Shown here piece after piece: positions 23,282 to 33,483 of a stretch of DNA of 64,000 nt; position 1 is the stretch's first letter, and every line of letters begins with the position of its first letter. The stretch is taken from NCBI RefSeq assembly GCF_000315625.1, contig NW_005434647.1, forward strand, positions 385,097 through 449,096, given 5' to 3'. Both the position numbers and the translations under genes were made by a program. The notes beneath the pieces are model-generated. The model had not been told where the DNA came from and made no database searches. It saw only the letters and a program-made list of their open reading frames with translations. The DNA is from Guillardia theta CCMP2712 (taxonomy: Eukaryota > Cryptophyceae > Pyrenomonadales > Geminigeraceae).

Positions 23282-24584
23282 TTCCTTTTCTTCTTCCTCC
23301 TTCCCGTCGCTTCTTTTTCCCCTCCTGCTCCCTCCCCTTCCCCCAACGTCTGTACCCGTGGGCTGCCATTTGCACTATCCGCTGTCTCTGCTTCCCCATT
23401 AGCCTCAACCTCTTCGTTCCTCTGACGTCTCGAAGCATCCTGCTCATCTGAGGAGCGCGGTAATGGGTCAGAACAGCAACGTCATCGAACTACGTCAGCG
23501 TGCTTTTCCCCTCCTCCCCATCCCTCCTTCCCTCCCTCCTTGCGCCCTGTTCCACCCCCTCTCCTCTTGTCCTCTTTCTCCCTCATGCCGTCCCTTCTCT
23601 TCCTCGTCCCCCCCCCCTGCCCCCACCTCCTTTCATCCTCTTGGTCAGGTTTCCCCCTCCAAGGAATCAGACCTCTCGAAGCTCAGGCTGGAGCAGGTGC
23701 AGCCCGTCTGACTCTCCTCCTCTTCCCTTCCACTTTTGCTCCAGCAGCAGCCATCGCCTTTCGATTGCTTCCTCTCTCTTACCCTCGCTTCCCTCCCCTT
23801 GCCTGCCTGTTGCCGCCGCTGCTTCTGCTGCTTCCCTGCCTCCCATCCCAGCTTTCCCTCCCACACTCCTCCATTGCAACCTGTTCCTCTTCTTCCGCTG
23901 TTGGTAATATCTGAATATCTGCTGGAGTTCTGGGATGGCACGGCAACACCATACACTGGGGCTCCTGTTGCTCCAAGAATGCGTCGCATCCAAGGTCTGA
24001 CGAGGAGTAAGAGGAGGAGGAGGAGGAGGAGGAGGAGGAGGAGGAGGAGAGCTGAAAGTGAAGTGAAAGGGAGGAGGAGGAGGAGGAGGATGACGTAAGG
24101 GTGGTAGGTCGAGCATTGCCTTCACTTTCTGCCGATCAAGGTGCGAATGTTGGGGAACCAACTCTTTGATTGCTGAAGACAAGTTGCCAGCGTGGGGAGT
24201 TTGGAGGGAAACACTCTACTCTCAAGGTCTCTCCCCTCCCTCCTTCGTCGCCTTCCCTTTCTCCTTCCATCGCACTGTACCCTCCTCCCTCACGCTCTAA
24301 GGGCCTCTATCCTCCTCCCTCCTCCCTCCTCCCTCCTCCCTCCTCCCTCCTCCCCTCCTCCCTCCTTTCAGCGCTCACCCTCACCCTCAAACTTGTCCCA
24401 ACCCGCAGGGAGACCGTCAGGTCCCTGGACCTTCAGAGTCGGTGAGTCTCACCAGTAGAGGAGGATGGAGGCTGAGCAGGAGGGCAGGCTCGCAGCTGTA
24501 GCCCGATCGCTCCTCATGCACAAACGATGGTACTCGCTCAAGGACGACCTGGTGGCTCCTCCTTCCTGCGTCTCGAGGGGCTGA
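21826..24584 (+). CDS. Phytanoyl-CoA dioxygenase-like (2-oxoglutarate/Fe(II)) protein, interrupted by assembly gap
   Basis: Start ATG 21826 (MATAEERRAMAIEKL); stop TGA 24582-24584 after PPSCVSRG. Clear exons include YEDYNDTGPSFTSTL...LDWGKDICFNE (about 22310-22460), GQMIEAMKELKSKGWPACF (about 22500), PWHLIDKLFDFAEQIL, IEPSVFAWHL and DPPVGEPWRAGNNGFNLPHR. DFTYDETFDEEGNLKVRS is then cut by the N gap. After the gap, GVLGWHGNTIHWGSCCSKNA and the last exon (LLMHKRWYSLKDDLV) remain. HRD (HxD) and the later HWG supply the two-His-one-Asp iron triad expected of the PhyH family, where the substrate is hydroxylated using 2-oxoglutarate and O2; the substrate here is unknown. The gap and a (CTCCTG)n array at 23205-23282 hide part of the middle. 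Confidence 0.68.
23045..23144. other. Assembly gap (100 N)
   Basis: Exactly 100 N, the usual placeholder for a gap of unknown size. It interrupts the dioxygenase gene right after the HxD exon, so part of the catalytic domain may be missing. Confidence 0.98.
23165..23290. repeat. C homopolymer and (CTCCTG)n array next to the gap
   Basis: A run of about 15 C is followed by about 13 CTCCTG units (23205-23282), probably intronic in the dioxygenase gene. The same hexamer occurs at 20046-20109. Such arrays probably caused the assembly gap beside them. Confidence 0.8.
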
Positions 24585-24715
24585 CTGGTGCTACGCAGCT
24601 GCCGAGCTCCATGTACAGAGAGCACAGCAAGTGAAGTTCTCAGCAACAATGAAGCGATGAGATTCATTTTCAGACTTCTCCTCCCCCCTCCCTCTTCCTC
24701 TCCCTCCTCTTCTGC

Positions 24716-27700
24716 TCATGTCTTGATGATGCCATTTGTCATCGCCGAGCCCCCATTCATGTGCTCTTTCTTCGCCTCTGTCTTCTTCGTCTTACGCCCC
24801 CATACCCTAATAGTGTTGTCGTCCGACGCTGACGCGAACATGACAGCATCCTTGGGGTTCCATGCAACCTGTCCATCCTTCAGCCGCACAATCCTTCTTC
24901 CTCTCTCGTCACGTCCTCCCTCTTCAACCTCCCTCTTCAACCTCCCTCCTCCCCTTCCTCCTCCCCCTCCTTCTCCCCCTCCTCGTCCTGCCTCACATCA
25001 CTCACCGAGTTAATCGTGCCCGAGTGTCCTTGGAGTGCATGGATCAGAGCAGCGCTGTCTCTGTGCCACAAGAAGACCCGGCAGTCCTCACTTCCCCCAA
25101 CAACGAAAGCGTCGCGATTGCCTCCAAAGCTTGATCGGATTACATACCGTCCCTGCTCACGCCCTCAGATCTCCTGAGGGATGGCGATGCTCGCTCACCT
25201 GCTTGTGCCCTCGATACCTCTTGAGCAGCTTCTTCTCATCCAGGTCCCACAGGTGCACCTGCGCGAGGATGCTCAGAAGGAGGAAGAGAAAAGCAAGAGA
25301 GCAGAAACTGAGAGGGAGGAAGTAAAAGAATGAAAACCAAAGCGAGGAGTTAATGCTGAATGGGTGGAAGAGACAATCAAAGAAAGGAAGGAAACCAATG
25401 CGAGAGAGAACAGGGGAACGAAGGGGGAAAGGAGGCCTTCCGTCACCTCAGGTTGGGGCTCCTGCGTTGCCGCGTTGCACGTTGACTGACTGTCGCTCGA
25501 CACATTGACGAGGGCATAGCGCCCGTCATGGCTGATACAGACCGACGTCATGCTCCCTTGCTCGTTGAAAGTCATTGTTGCCGCCTTGTTCGACTCGACC
25601 ATGTGAGGTAGCGAGTACACGCGTATCCGCTGCTCTGGCGAGATCAGGACGAGCCGCCGTCCGTCTTTGCTAACCGCTAGGTCGGTGACCCGTTCCCCCG
25701 AAATGATCTTCTCCGGCTCCTCATTCTTGGCGTTCCAGACGATGAGTTTCTTGTCATAACTTCCAGACACAAACCTATCGTCATCGTGCAGCCATGCGAT
25801 CGCGCTGACACTCTCTGTATGAACTTTGAACTCTCTCAACATGTCCCCTGTCTGCGTCTCCCACAACTTGATCGTAAGATCTCCACCACCGGAGAGAAGC
25901 CACCGATCATCTGGGCTCCATGCCACAATGTTGACAGCTTGCTCATGCCCCTTAAGAACCTTATACACATTAAATTGTTCCTCCACAGACCATATGATGA
26001 CTGTCTTATCCTTGCTCGCTGAAGCCAAAAACTTCCCATCATTCGAGAATTGTACATGCCATACTTCGTCCTTGTGAAGCTCCAGCAGATGTATCGTTTC
26101 ATTTGGTACTAAGTCGTCTGTCGCATGACAGTCGACGAGGAGATTACTTGTGACAACAAGTCAGAAACCCGACACCAAACAAGCAAGAAAGCCTCACGTC
26201 CAGGGCTCGTTTCTATTATATCTTAGACATTGACTCATCTGAGGATTCACAAGTGAGCAAAATGCAATTCGAGAAAGGAAAGCATCAAGACCTGGTATTT
26301 CAAAGCTTGCTGCAAAAGGTAATCTAATCGACGAGGCGGAATGATGGCGCTCGGCGGTAGCTCTTGTTCGATTTGCTGCATCCAGCCGGTGACATTCAGC
26401 CTCTACAGTCAACAGGACGAACCTTCAAGACTTCCCGTCTTCCTGCCTGGTTTGCACCGAGCCATCTTGAAACAAATCATAGTCATATAACCGATCAGGG
26501 CCCTGAGGACAATGGATACTTGGCTTGTTTCTTCAGCGTCTCTTCGTCCTTACACAAAACCAAACAAGCAAGGCTATGCGACATTTTTGAGTCCTGCAGA
26601 GATCTTAAGCTACATAGTGACTAGAAGGATACTCGAGACCTCTGTGAGTGGAGTGATCTCTGCGCGTAGGCAGTTCATAGCTTCCGCAATCCTCTCACTC
26701 TGAAGCATCTCAAGAAACTTCTGTCGCTTGATTACAAGTCGGCATCTGTAAACATGTACAATTACAACGCAAACAGCCACAAAACATCAAAGCATCAGAA
26801 TGACAAAGTTCGATTTTTACGACACAGCAGCTAGGTGAGTCTCATACTTCAATGTTTGTTCATCATTGAGCTCTAATTGAGGGAGCAATGATTCAGCCTT
26901 GTCCCAGCAACCTTGCAAGGCTGCTTGTTCCAACTCCTCCACAGCTGGACTTCTTAATCTGATTCCTGTTTCTTGTTCCAGCATCTCTGCGCTCTGGCTG
27001 CATGACAAAATCACAAATGGGGAAAAATCTCGAAAAACTCACCGGCAACCCAGATGTTCTAAAGCTTGGATCACTATTCTGATGTAATCACGATGATGAA
27101 AGGGGTGTTCCCTGTTTGCAATCCCATTTACCGCCTGCCTTGATGGTAAGATGCACAGGATCTTCTCGACTGCAGCAGCAGCAGGCAGCTGCTGTAGGCA
27201 TTTCGTGCTCAACTGACCTCCTCCCCTTCACCATCTTCTTGAAGGCCCGCTATTCTCATCTGACCGTTTGGAGCGCTGATGCTGTCTGCTGCTCCATACT
27301 TGCCATCAAAGGCAAGACAGGTCTTTTCCTTCTCTGAAGCCCCATCTTCGGTCTCGCACTCCCTGCATATTTGTGCAGATTCTGCAGGTTGTCAGTGTGG
27401 GGCAAGTCTCGCAAAGTGAACAACAACCTGCATAAACTTTCGAGCCGCCGGCATCTAGTATTATAAGCAAGATTCAGAACTTCACAGAGATTGTTCATCG
27501 AGCATCATATCACACATCACGAGAGTTTCTTTCACAAAACAGTTCGGAATCAAACCAGACAAAATAGACTTGTACGAAGAACGAATTACCTCCCTCCCTT
27601 CTACCACCCATGTTGGAGGCAGCGCTTCGAGGGCGCTTGCGGGGAGGGGAACCGTCCGATCCAGACAAGGACGTGGTGACTGGGAGCAGCAATGTGCTCG

Positions 27701-27767
27701 TTTGCCTGCTCTCTGTCGCGTCCTCCTCGCAAACCCTGTTAGAACGAATCGTCAAAGAAAGGGTCAT
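24716..27767 (-). CDS. WDR26/GID7-type WD40 protein of the GID/CTLH ubiquitin ligase
   Basis: Minus strand, start ATG 27767 ([16 protein letters not shown]), stop 24716-24718 after GIIKT. The N-terminal part has a basic RPRS stretch, then a LisH-like segment ([15 protein letters not shown]) and the CTLH block ([37 protein letters not shown]) at about 26820-27080. The C-terminal half is a WD40 propeller: [75 protein letters not shown], and finally [19 protein letters not shown] and RVWG. This domain order is that of WDR26/Gid7, a supramolecular-assembly and substrate subunit of the GID/CTLH E3 ligase. The gene is convergent with the dioxygenase, 131 bp apart. Confidence 0.87.
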
Positions 27768-29130
27768 GATTGATAGAGAATCGCCAGCATCTGATAGCTA
27801 AGACATGCAGAAACACGAAAAGAGGACATGATCAAGATACGCCAGAGGGAAACAAAGTCAGAAAGTAGCAATGGCTGCAACAAAACTAATGGACGGAGAA
27901 GACGCAATGCGGGAAGGCAGGAAACTCTAAGTTGGACGAGATAACTCGGAGCAGAGGATGGTTGCTAGGGAGATGGAGGTGAGCAAGGAGGGCAAGAGCG
28001 GAAGGGGAGGAGGAGAGGAGAAGTTGAAAGGCCGATAGCCGCTCATTGTCCCAACTTGCAGTCTGTCATGGCATAGTGTAGCTTAGGGGTTCGAAGGGGT
28101 GGGAGGGGGATCGGGGTCAAAGAATGATGGTGGGGTAGTCTCCAAATCTCATGAGGGGTGATACAATTACAATACTAAAAGAATTCTATGTGGTAGGGTG
28201 GGGTGAAGACTGTAGATGGTGACATGGGGTACAGGGTGTCCGAGAACAGAAGGGTAGGGTACAAAAATAGGGGTGTCTGGACACTGGGGTTAGAAGTGGG
28301 ATATCAAAGGTAGGGGTAGTCACAAGTAATAGCATGGGGTGTTACAGAAAGAGTGCTTTAGGGAGATGGAGGGTAGTCAGTTGAACGAGGCGGGGATGAG
28401 GGTTAAGAAACATATTTTCGCTAGTGGGTGGGGTTATGGTGACGTCTATCGTATATCACCGGTATTTTGTCAAGTAAAAAAGGGGGTACACAAAATTTGG
28501 GGTCATTGACAAATAGATCCAGTAGGGTAGGGGTGGAAGAGATATTGGGGTAGGGGTACTGAGATGGGTCTCCAAAGGGGGTGGAAGTGTGAGGGTTGTA
28601 GGTGCTGTTCAGGAGGGGGTAGGGGTACTCCACATGGAAAAGAATAGAGGGAAAGGTGGGGTGGGGTGGAATAAGTTAAGAAGGGGAACTGCACCGGTGG
28701 ATGTCGAAGGAAACCAGATTGTACCTTACCCCCTATATATCCAACATGTGGGGTCGTAGCACAGGGTGGTCAATCGTGAAAGGTTTCCCCCGGAGGCATA
28801 GGGAGAGGAAATGGAACGACAGGAGGGGGAGAGGGAGGAGGGAAACGTTACACGATGACAGGAAGCAGATAGATGTTGAACACGACACAGACCTCTAGCT
28901 TCGGTAGGAGGAGATCCAGACATGAGGAGTAGACAGGAAAGTTTAGGGGATGAGGCATGAAAGCGTTGTAGATAGAACACACTTTTGAGTTTGAGACGAG
29001 AGCGATGTAAAGATAAGTGTGAACTGTTTGATTGATGGTTCGCTGATATGGCGTGTTTGATTCCCTCAGGTTGCATATTGTCTCTGACCAGGACGCCCTT
29101 TCGCTTTGCGGCACATAGGGAAGGGGTGCC
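27768..29130. promoter_or_regulatory. Divergent intergenic region with a long GGGGTA-type tract
   Basis: 1.36 kb between the WDR26 start and the GNAT start. From about 28080 to 28745 the plus strand is studded with GGGGT/GGGTA words (GGGGTAGTC, GTAGGGTGGGGTG, GGGGTACAGGGTG, GGGGTAGGGGTACTG and so on). This is the densest such tract on this strand. The short minus-strand ORFs rich in Y, P and H are its translations. No gene seen. Confidence 0.55.
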
Positions 29131-30509
29131 ATGGCTGTGCACATCAGGAAGTACAATGATCACGATGACGCGGCCGTGAAGGAGCTCTCGGAGAAGACGG
29201 TCATGGGAAGCTCCATGGCGTCGATCATCAGGAAGCTGATAAACGTGAGTTTGTCTCCCTCATGATGTTTCCCTTCGCACTGCGAGTCTTTCATTCGATC
29301 TCTTCTTCGAGCCCTTGCCCAATCTTTTTGGACATGCGACAACCTGCCCTCTGCTACACTCTTGGAGGTCAAGGAAGTCGCGCTGATGGTTCTCTCCAGG
29401 TCTTTCCTCGCTATTCGGGGACTTACAGACACAGGGCGTCGGAGTTCCGACGCAACGAGATCTTCGTGGCCGAGATCGAGAGGCAGCTGGTGGGGGTGGT
29501 GAACTTGGGGATCAAGGACGTTTACCTCAAGGGGAAGCTAGCAAAGATTGGGTATGTGTTTGGTCTGCGGGTGTCTGAAAAGCATCAGGGAAGGGGCATC
29601 GGGATGAAGCTCATGCAGGAGGTGGAGTTTGCGGGGAAGGCGGCCGGCTGCTCGCACTTGATCCTGACCACCAACCGAGACAACAAGAACGCTCGGAGGC
29701 TGTTCGAGGACAACTTGGGTTACTCGTGCATGTCCGATCGGTACATCAGCTTCAGCCCCTTGCACGCCGTCAAGGATGAAAGCTGCACGCCGGTCCAGCT
29801 CATCACATCGCGGGAAGAAGCAAGCAGGGTGCACCAACAGTTCCACGTGGGGAGGGACTTCTCCCCCGTGGATGAGCAGGAGATCGTCACGTCCGAGGCG
29901 TTCCTAGGGGCCCTCTACACGAGGAGGGAGCAGGACAAGTCAGAAGCCTGCGCCTTCCTGTGGGACGCCTCCCTCTCGAAGAAGCTCATCTTTGCCGGGC
30001 ATCTGCCTAGCTTCTTCAGCCGCCCCACGTCCTACCCTGGAGTGCTACTTGTCTGTCTGGGGGTGGCAGGAATTTGCGTCGCTCACCTATCCTCCCTCTT
30101 CCTGCAGAAGCGCATGGGGCTGCTGCTGGGAGAGGTCGTCTTCGCGGCCACGTGCGCATACTTCTGGCGAAAGTTGAACAACTTGATCAGCTTCGTAGCT
30201 CAGCGTGAGATGAAAACTGTCAGAATCTTCGGGCACGCAGGCCGAGGTCCCAATTCTGGCACTCTCTTGAAGAGCATCTTTGACGAGGCCAAGGTCAGGA
30301 GCAGGAGAGAGTTCAAGGCAGCGGTGGTGGTGTACAACACTGACACTCTGGATCCGGTGCTAGACGACCTCTTTTCCCCGACTAACGTGTTGGGGATGCC
30401 AAAGAGGAAGAGATCCTTCACTCTCTTCCTGCAGAAGAAGCTGAGCGACGACGAAGACAACCTGCCTCCCCACCATCCCAACATGTACTTTGACCCCCGG
30501 TACATCTAG
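29131..30509 (+). CDS. HOOKLESS1-like GNAT N-acetyltransferase
   Basis: CDS join(29131..29244,29400..30509), 407 residues, starting MAVHIRKYNDHDDAAVKELS. The GNAT core spans about residues 1-160 with the acetyl-CoA loop in GLRVSEKHQGRGIGMKLM (Q-G-R-G-I-G) and the strand/helix NRDNKNARRLFEDNLGYSC. The C-terminal half (FSPVDEQEIV...LGALYTRREQ...CAFLWDASLS, a hydrophobic double segment near residues 255-310, and the ending NMYFDPRYI) follows the layout of plant HLS1 proteins, which end in a similar VDPREF-type motif. HLS1 is known from hypocotyl growth control in plants; its substrate is unsettled. The function here is only 'probable acetyltransferase'. Confidence 0.78.
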
Positions 30510-30810
30510 CCCATGGCCTGTTCAGGCCTCTGGCGTCACGAAGTTTCCCAGTGCCTTGACTTCTCTCCTCCCCTTCCTCTTTTTCAACCCGATGACGAAG
30601 ACAGCAATGAGTTTGAGCAGCACACTACAATCTTCATTGCTCCCCTCGGTCCCTTGTCCTTTCCCTACTCCTTCTCCTCTCCGCTGTTCGCTGAGCAGGA
30701 ACAATAAATTTTCCTCGTTGCTCCAAAATCTACTTTGCGGCAGAGATGCGATCAAGCCCGCCGACCATGCAGTCTTGAAGCAAACCTTTGCAACCGTCCT
30801 GCAAAAAGAA

Positions 30811-32580
30811 TCAATAGATCTCGGCGTCGTCTCCAGTCTGAACCTCGATCAAATCAAGAACCTTCTCAAACACCTGCTTCCATATCAGATGTATGCGCTG
30901 AATTTTTCCTTCTCCCCAACCTGTCCTGATGGCTGCATCCCTCTCCCTCCGTAGTATGGATCAGGAATATCCTGGATCCAGGTTAAAAAGCGGAAGAAGA
31001 GGTCGAACGAACTAGCGAGGGATGTAAAAGAAGAACAACGAAAGAGGACGACGAGAGCGGTGAAGGAGAATGGGCGTACAGTTGTCATCGTTCCACTCCG
31101 GCAATATTCGGTGAGTCTCTTCACCTTGCAACAAGATTACTCCTTGCACGACTGGTATCGTCTTGCTGTCTCTTCTCTTTTTCCTCTCCCTTTCTTCTAA
31201 AATCTCTCCTCTAACCCATCACCGTTTCCCCCCATACATCTTTAACACGCTGCTCGAGCTCTCCTCTTTTCCCCTCCCCTATCTTCCTCTTCTTTCTCTC
31301 CCCTTCCTCCCTCACTCCTCTCCCCTGCCTGTACCTTATCATCAACACTTCCGCGCAGCCCCCAGTAGGAGGCAGCTGCCTGTACCTCGACACGATTCGC
31401 GTTGTCCATGATGACAACAAGATCTGCGCGCTGCAGGTCTTGAGGCCAGACGAGTCAAACTCTCTCGTTACAGCACGACTCTGCGCTCCTCCCTCACCTT
31501 CCTTGGTCATCACCTTTGACTGCCTCCCAGCGAGATTCAGCCCTGCTCGCAGGTGACCCGTCAGCCTCAGGTTGCAGGTTCCGACAGCATCGAATCCCGG
31601 TTACCTCTCCTTGACGCATGCGAGACCATGCGAGGATCGGACGCTTCTACTTCGATGTTCGACGAGACCTCTGGCTTGAACCAGTTGTTGGTGCCGCTCC
31701 CTGTTCCCTCCATCAGTTGAATCTAACCATCCCGACTAGGAGCTTCTGAAGGTGAATCTTGCCGTCTACGCTGAGATACATCACGCAGCTTTTTTTTCCT
31801 ATTCTATGTCTCGCTGGAACTTCGACAGATCTCCCAAACATACCAGTGCTGCAGGAGGAAACTTCAAAGTACGAAGACAGTCCGTCGTTCTTGAGGAGAG
31901 TCTTCATCGTTTGCTCAGCAGCAGGTGATCTTGAACTTGTATGAGATGGACACAAACATGACAAGAACAATCACCTGCATGTGTTGCTAAGATCAACGAA
32001 GAGAATTCGAACTTTCCTCCCGGCAGCGAGCGCCTCCTTGGTTACGGAGGCCTCAATCCCTGAATTCTTCTCTTTCTTGGCCACCATCGACCTGAGAAGC
32101 AATGAGCGGGGCAGAGAGAAGAAAGGAGGATGCAACGAGAGTGAGAGCTAAAGAAGTCGAACCTGTGATATCTCAGCCGCTCTTCGTGATACTTTAATCT
32201 TTCCTCGTGATACTTGATCCTGCCAAGTAAAGTATCGATACCAACGATACGAGCAAAGCAGGGAATAACCTGGATTCGTGATATCCTTTGTCCATGTTCT
32301 GATCCTTGGGAGCCCATGGACCGATAGGCCATAGCTGGGCTACGACATCCATCCTTCTGCGACTTGCCATGCGAGTAGAATGGGCAGGACATCTGAAAAC
32401 CTAGTAAAAAGTTGACAGCAAACTCGACATGATCTCTACGCACTTCTTGGAGACGAAGGAAGAGGAAGGGGAGAAGGAAACAAACAAGGAAGGTTTCGAT
32501 GCAGAGCATGACATGAAGGCCTCTGCTGAGCCCGCCAGCATAATCAGCCCCGCCAACATTCGCAATGTCGCTCCTGTCAT
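30811..32580 (-). CDS. Low-molecular-weight protein tyrosine phosphatase homologue with plastid presequence; nucleophile Cys replaced by Asp
   Basis: Minus strand, start ATG 32580 (an in-frame ATG at 32610 is the alternative), stop 30811-30813. MTGATLRMLAGLIMLAGSA + EA precedes FMSCSASKPSLF, a signal peptide then Phe, as for plastid import. After an extra segment containing a duplicated KYHEERL heptad, the phosphatase begins: VRILFVDLSNTC joined across an intron to RSPAAEQTMKTLLKNDG. Then come ASDPRMVSHASRRG, ADLVVIMDNANRVEV, IPDPYYGG (the general-acid Asp) and VFEKVLDLIE. The normal P-loop is C-x5-R-S; here the first Cys codon is GAT (Asp), though the Arg and Ser remain. It is probably catalytically dead towards phosphotyrosine. 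Splice sites around 31400-31500 are uncertain. Confidence 0.75.
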
Positions 32581-32849
32581 GGCGCAGCGTGTAGACTTAT
32601 TACACCCCATACTGACCCCTCAATTCTCCCTAGTAACCACCCGTTCCCAGACCCCTTCCATCAATTGTCTCAAGCGCTATCTATCACTTGCAGCCTTCAC
32701 TGAGTGCCTGAGGCTCACTGAGTCAGGACGCACGCGGTCACTTTGCTTCCAACTTGATCACTTGTGGACAACCCTGGCAAGCCTGCAGGCGAACAGAGCG
32801 ATCTCTTAGTCTCATCTAGTACACGAGCGATCTCTTAGCTTCATCTAGT
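32581..32849. other. Spacer upstream of the phosphatase homologue
   Basis: 270 bp between the phosphatase start and repeat copy B. It contains a short direct repeat near 32790-32870 (GCGATCTCTTAG...CATCTAGTACA appears twice, a third time in part). No gene seen. Confidence 0.35.
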
Positions 32850-33270
32850 ACAAGAGCGATCTCCGAGGTGGTGACTTAGAGTCACTGGCGGATCTAGCCG
32901 GGCCCGGGGCGCCGTACTCAGGCCCGCCCCATTTGCCCCCGGGCGCGGCCGGACGGTTTTGACTGTGACGTGAGCCTACGTGCCGGGAGAAGCCACGGAC
33001 TCAGACTGATGGAGTACGAGTTCAAGTTGTTAGCCTTTACCATGCCAAAGTAATGCAGATATCATGTCGACCTCAGCAGCAACAAGTCTGGCACTTTTTG
33101 CTCATGACCGAGTTTGAATGCACACTGCGAAACAGGGGTTGACAAGCACTTGAGAGATAGACTATATGCTAGCCTAGTAGCCTCAGGCCTGATGTGAAAC
33201 CCAAGCATCCAGGCATGAGAGGACCTCATTTGCGGCAACACGGCTAGGAAGGCCTCCGAGGCTCTTCGTC
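32850..33270 (+). repeat. GC-rich dispersed repeat, copy B
   Basis: A short GC-rich head (32885-32960, CCGGGCCCGGGGCGCC and similar) is followed by a tail of ordinary composition. The tail (33005-33260) matches the minus strand of copy A (8390-8630) through several blocks: AGTT.TTAG, the CTTTTTGCTCA.GACCGAGTTT region, GAGAGATAGACT.TATGCTAG, and the 36-nt block 33191-33226 with one mismatch. Like copy A it is upstream of a gene start and has no ORF of note. Confidence 0.65.
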
Positions 33271-33483
33271 AAACATACTACTATCCATCACATTCTCATC
33301 AATCTGAATGCCTCCGGTACTAAACGGCGCCTCAGCTGATGCATCACAGTATATCCTCTCCGAATCTCAAATCTAGTAAGACATCGGTCGCCAGGACTTG
33401 AGCTCAACTTGGCAACTTAAATGGACTTCTGAGGGGACAAAACTGATTTACAACCGTCAACACTGAACGTCGAGACTCTCGAA

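Noticed and set aside
30490-31680. Apparent plus-strand gene (a leucine-rich helical ORF at 30490-30954 and further frames to 31680)
   Set aside because: The minus strand of the same region encodes exons of the low-molecular-weight phosphatase homologue (VMDNANR, DPYYGG, VFEKVLDLIE), so the plus frames are shadows.
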